Part shown: piece after piece, positions 6,648 through 8,694 of the stretch
Position numbering within the stretch: the stretch's first letter is position 1
Layout of the letters: each line of letters begins with the position of its first letter
Assembly: GCA_947169455.1 (NCBI GenBank)
Contig: CAMVPV010000034.1
Coordinates: 1 to 8,694, forward strand
Direction of reading: 5' to 3'
Length of the DNA: 8,694 bases
Source of the DNA: an uncultured Clostridia bacterium
GTDB lineage: Bacteria > Bacillota_A > Clostridia > Oscillospirales > Ruminococcaceae
Translations under genes and position numbers: made by a program
The notes under the pieces: generated by a model
Told to the model about the DNA's origin: nothing
Databases searched by the model: none
The model's input: the letters and a program-made list of their open reading frames with translations, nothing else

Positions 6648-8225
6648 TTGGATTCTTTTCTTGATGTTGTAGCCTCGGTGAACGATGCTGTCAACACCTT
6701 CGTCTGGACAAAGGTAGGAGTGTGGCTCCTGATAGCAGTGGGGATAATAATGTCGGCACTGACGGGATTCTTTCAGGTGACACATATCGGTCACTGGCTA
6801 AAGAAGACGATAGGCAGTCTGTTTGACCATAAAGTACAGGGACATACAAAGGAAAAGGCGTCTATTTCACAGTTCCAGGCGCTTTGTACAGCGCTTGCTG
6901 CAACGGTAGGCGTGGGAAATATCGCAGGAGTTGCCGCAGCAATAATGTCCGGCGGACCCGGTGCCGTGGTCTGGATGTGGATCGCCGCATTATTCGGTAT
7001 GATGAATAATTACTCAGAAAATATCCTCGGGATATACTTCCGCAGAAAGAATGCCGACGGCGAATGGTCGGGCGGCGCGATGTACTATTTGCAGGACGGT
7101 CTTGGCGGCTATAAGGGAATGAAGGACATAGGACGTGTGCTTGCGGTCATTTTCGCTGTATGCGCGGTACTCGCTTCGTTCGGCATAGGCAATATGGGAC
7201 AGATCAACAAGATCGTCGTCAATTTCACATCTGCGTTCGATATCAGCGCACTTTCACAGCACATTCTCTTTACGTCCGGCAGCGGTTCGAGCGTGACTCT
7301 CTATATGCTGATCGTCGGGATAGTGCTGATGATACTCGTAGGAGTCATCGTTATAGGCGGTCTGCAGAGAATAGCGACGGTAGCCGAGAAGATAGTTCCC
7401 ATAATGGTAGTCGCGTTTGTTTTAGGTTCTCTGGTGATCATATTCAGGAATATCGTCCATGTAGGCAGTGCGTTCGGTGCTATCTTCGGAAGTGCATTCA
7501 CAGCTAAGGCTGTATGGGGCGCGGCAGGCGGCATAGGATTGAAGCAGGTCATCACAATGGGCTGCAAGAGGGGCGTATTCTCCAATGAAGCCGGTCTTGG
7601 CTCTTCGGTAATGGTACATTCCAATTCCAACGTAGTCGAGCCCGTCAAGCAGGGTCTGTGGGGTATCTTTGAGGTATTTGCGGATACGATGGTCGTCTGC
7701 ACGATGACCGCGCTCACGATACTCACCTCCGGTGTCATAGACCTCAATACAGGTGCTGCAGTCACTGACAGCGATTCCACGCTTGTGGCGGAGGCTTTCA
7801 ATACCGTGTTCAAATTCGGAAGCTTTGAACTCGGACGCTACTTCATAGCGCTTGCTATACTTCTGTTCGCATTCACGACTGTGCTCGGATGGTCGCATTA
7901 CGGCTCAAAGGCTGTGGAATACCTTGCAGGCGAAAAAGCTCCCGCAGCAGTGAAGATATATAAGGTGATCTTCGTTCTGATGATCATTTCCGGTGCTGTG
8001 ATGACATCGAGCCTTGCATGGGATATTTCCGATACTTTCAACGGGATGATGATGATACCCAACCTTATCGGTGTTGTATCGCTTGCGCCTCTCGTAAGGA
8101 AAATAACGAAAAATTACATCGACAGGCGTATAAAGGGAAAAACAGACATCGAGCCCGTGCTTTCGCATTTCCCCGAGATAAACGAAGAAAATGCCCGCAG
8201 GATCTCTGAAACGGGCGAGGATTGA
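6648..8225 (+). CDS. AGCS-family sodium:alanine/glycine symporter
   Basis: An integral membrane protein of about 525 residues with roughly ten hydrophobic helices, importing alanine, glycine or a similar amino acid with sodium. Family hallmarks in order: a first helix WLLIAVGIIMSALTGFFQV; ATVGVGNIAGVAAAI followed by GGPGAVVWMWIAALFG in the substrate/ion region; WSGGAMYYLQDGL; a central run of hydrophobic helices; and CKRGVFSNEAGLGSS, the family's conserved motif. The C-terminal tail (from about KNYIDRRIKGK) is charged and cytoplasmic. The protein is somewhat longer than many relatives, partly through this tail. Start taken as TTG 6648; TTG 6645 and ATG 6639 are alternatives. It has its own strong promoter and terminator, so it is a single-gene unit. 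Alanine is the commonest substrate in the family, but the sequence alone does not settle it. Confidence 0.92.
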   Translation: MDSFLDVVASVNDAVNTFVWTKVGVWLLIAVGIIMSALTGFFQVTHIGHWLKKTIGSLFDHKVQGHTKEKASISQFQALCTALAATVGVGNIAGVAAAIMSGGPGAVVWMWIAALFGMMNNYSENILGIYFRRKNADGEWSGGAMYYLQDGLGGYKGMKDIGRVLAVIFAVCAVLASFGIGNMGQINKIVVNFTSAFDISALSQHILFTSGSGSSVTLYMLIVGIVLMILVGVIVIGGLQRIATVAEKIVPIMVVAFVLGSLVIIFRNIVHVGSAFGAIFGSAFTAKAVWGAAGGIGLKQVITMGCKRGVFSNEAGLGSSVMVHSNSNVVEPVKQGLWGIFEVFADTMVVCTMTALTILTSGVIDLNTGAAVTDSDSTLVAEAFNTVFKFGSFELGRYFIALAILLFAFTTVLGWSHYGSKAVEYLAGEKAPAAVKIYKVIFVLMIISGAVMTSSLAWDISDTFNGMMMIPNLIGVVSLAPLVRKITKNYIDRRIKGKTDIEPVLSHFPEINEENARRISETGED

Positions 8226-8241
8226 GATAATAGTATAACAA

Positions 8242-8281
8242 TGCCCGACCGTACTGACTTACGGACGGGCACTGCTTTTTT
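8242..8281 (+). terminator. Intrinsic terminator of the symporter gene
   Basis: The arms TGCCCGACCGTA (8242-8253) and TACGGACGGGCA (8260-8271) pair over 12 positions with a single A-A mismatch, closing a 6-nt loop. A run of T follows at 8276-8281, continuing T-rich to 8287. It lies 17 nt past the symporter stop. The minus-strand reading has no good U run, so it is unlikely to serve the convergent regulator equally well. Confidence 0.9.
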
Positions 8282-8329
8282 CTTTCTCTGCAAAATGTGA
8301 TATCATACCGTGCGGCAGAGGCAAGTGTA

Positions 8330-8635
8330 TCAGCTCCAGTATTTCAGCGTGGAAAGGAAACCGTCGAACTGGATGCGGCGCTCTTTCTCGGGGATATTAT
8401 CAGGATTAGGAGTGTGTTCGACGATATAATCGATCAGCTTTTCCTTGGAGCTGTAAACAAAACTTCCGCCGGAGTAGCACCATTTGCAGTAGTCCTCGTT
8501 GAAACTGCCGTCAGGTTCCTTGCTTATCACCCCGTCGTCGGTGAGAGGCATTCCGCAGCACTGGCAGATAAGCTGCCTCGGTGAGCCGAGAAGCGTGTTT
8601 ATGGATACGTCGAATTCCTTTGAGAGCAGTTTTTT
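8330..8635 (-). CDS. HTH regulator with C-terminal zinc ribbon, 5' end missing
   Basis: The 101 visible residues read from the chimeric junction to TGA (8332-8330). The first part, LLSKEFDVSINTLLGSP, looks like the last helices of an XRE/Cro-type helix-turn-helix domain. Next come QLICQCCGMPL and DYCKWCYSGG, whose paired cysteines (C-x-CC and C-x-x-C) form a small putative zinc ribbon, and then a helical tail ending in FLSTLKYW. The DNA-binding start of the gene is lost because the sequence changes to sequencing adapter at 8636. An ATG at 8551 would start after the first cysteine pair and is not a credible start. The likely role is a cytoplasmic transcription regulator, perhaps responding to metal or redox state through the cysteines; that role is an inference. 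It is convergent with the symporter. Confidence 0.78.
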   Translation of the reverse strand, partial: KKLLSKEFDVSINTLLGSPRQLICQCCGMPLTDDGVISKEPDGSFNEDYCKWCYSGGSFVYSSKEKLIDYIVEHTPNPDNIPEKERRIQFDGFLSTLKYWS

Positions 8636-8693
8636 AATGATACGGCGACCACCGAGTTCTACACTCTTTCCCTACACGACGCTCTTCCGATCT
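8636..8693 (+). other. Illumina P5/TruSeq universal adapter (artefact)
   Basis: This 58-nt stretch matches the full Illumina universal P5 adapter from its AATGATACGGCGACC start to its CTCTTCCGATCT end, with one mismatch: T instead of A at 8657 (adapter base 22). The single G at 8694 would be the first base of an insert. It is synthetic library sequence, not genome. The adapter's 5' end abuts the genomic bases, the opposite of ordinary read-through, so the join at 8635/8636 looks like a ligation or assembly chimera. Confidence 0.98.
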
Positions 8694-8694
8694 G

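Overview
The window looks like a contig end from a gut or rumen Bacillota of the Ruminococcus/Oscillospiraceae type. That is an inference. It rests on moderate GC, strong GGAG-type ribosome binding sites, TTG starts, and gene types common in that group: a short MutS paralogue, an AGCS sodium:amino acid symporter, and a regulator ending in a CQCC/CxxC zinc ribbon. No rRNA, tRNA, CRISPR array, insertion sequence or phage gene was seen.

Layout from left to right. Positions 1-141 hold no gene I can identify; a perfect 15-bp hairpin terminator follows (142-180). On the minus strand, 1061-183 encodes a nitrilase-superfamily C-N hydrolase broken by one in-frame TAG at codon 169. A 180-bp AT-rich gap (1062-1241) carries divergent promoters. 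The plus-strand promoter drives six tightly packed genes (1242-6550): two unrelated GNAT acetyltransferases that overlap, a small P-loop protein starting at TTG, a short MutS-like ATPase, a patatin-like lipase, and a lipoprotein Ntn-hydrolase broken by one in-frame TGA at codon 257. A strong extended -10 promoter (6587-6615) then drives a separate sodium:alanine-type symporter, closed by a hairpin terminator (8242-8281). Last comes the 3' part of a minus-strand HTH/zinc-ribbon regulator (8330-8635).

The final 58-59 bases are not biological. Positions 8636-8693 match the Illumina P5/TruSeq universal adapter with one mismatch, so the regulator is cut by a library or assembly artefact. With two isolated in-frame stops in otherwise well-preserved genes, this means base-level accuracy should be checked before anything is called a pseudogene.

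The six-gene operon has no obvious single pathway. Its members suggest small-molecule acetylation, nucleotide-dependent phosphorylation or sensing, an ATP-driven DNA-associated clamp, lipid hydrolysis at the membrane and extracytoplasmic amide hydrolysis. I see no convincing new defence or mobile system. The short MutS with an altered Walker B, sitting among these genes, is the most interesting biological signal.
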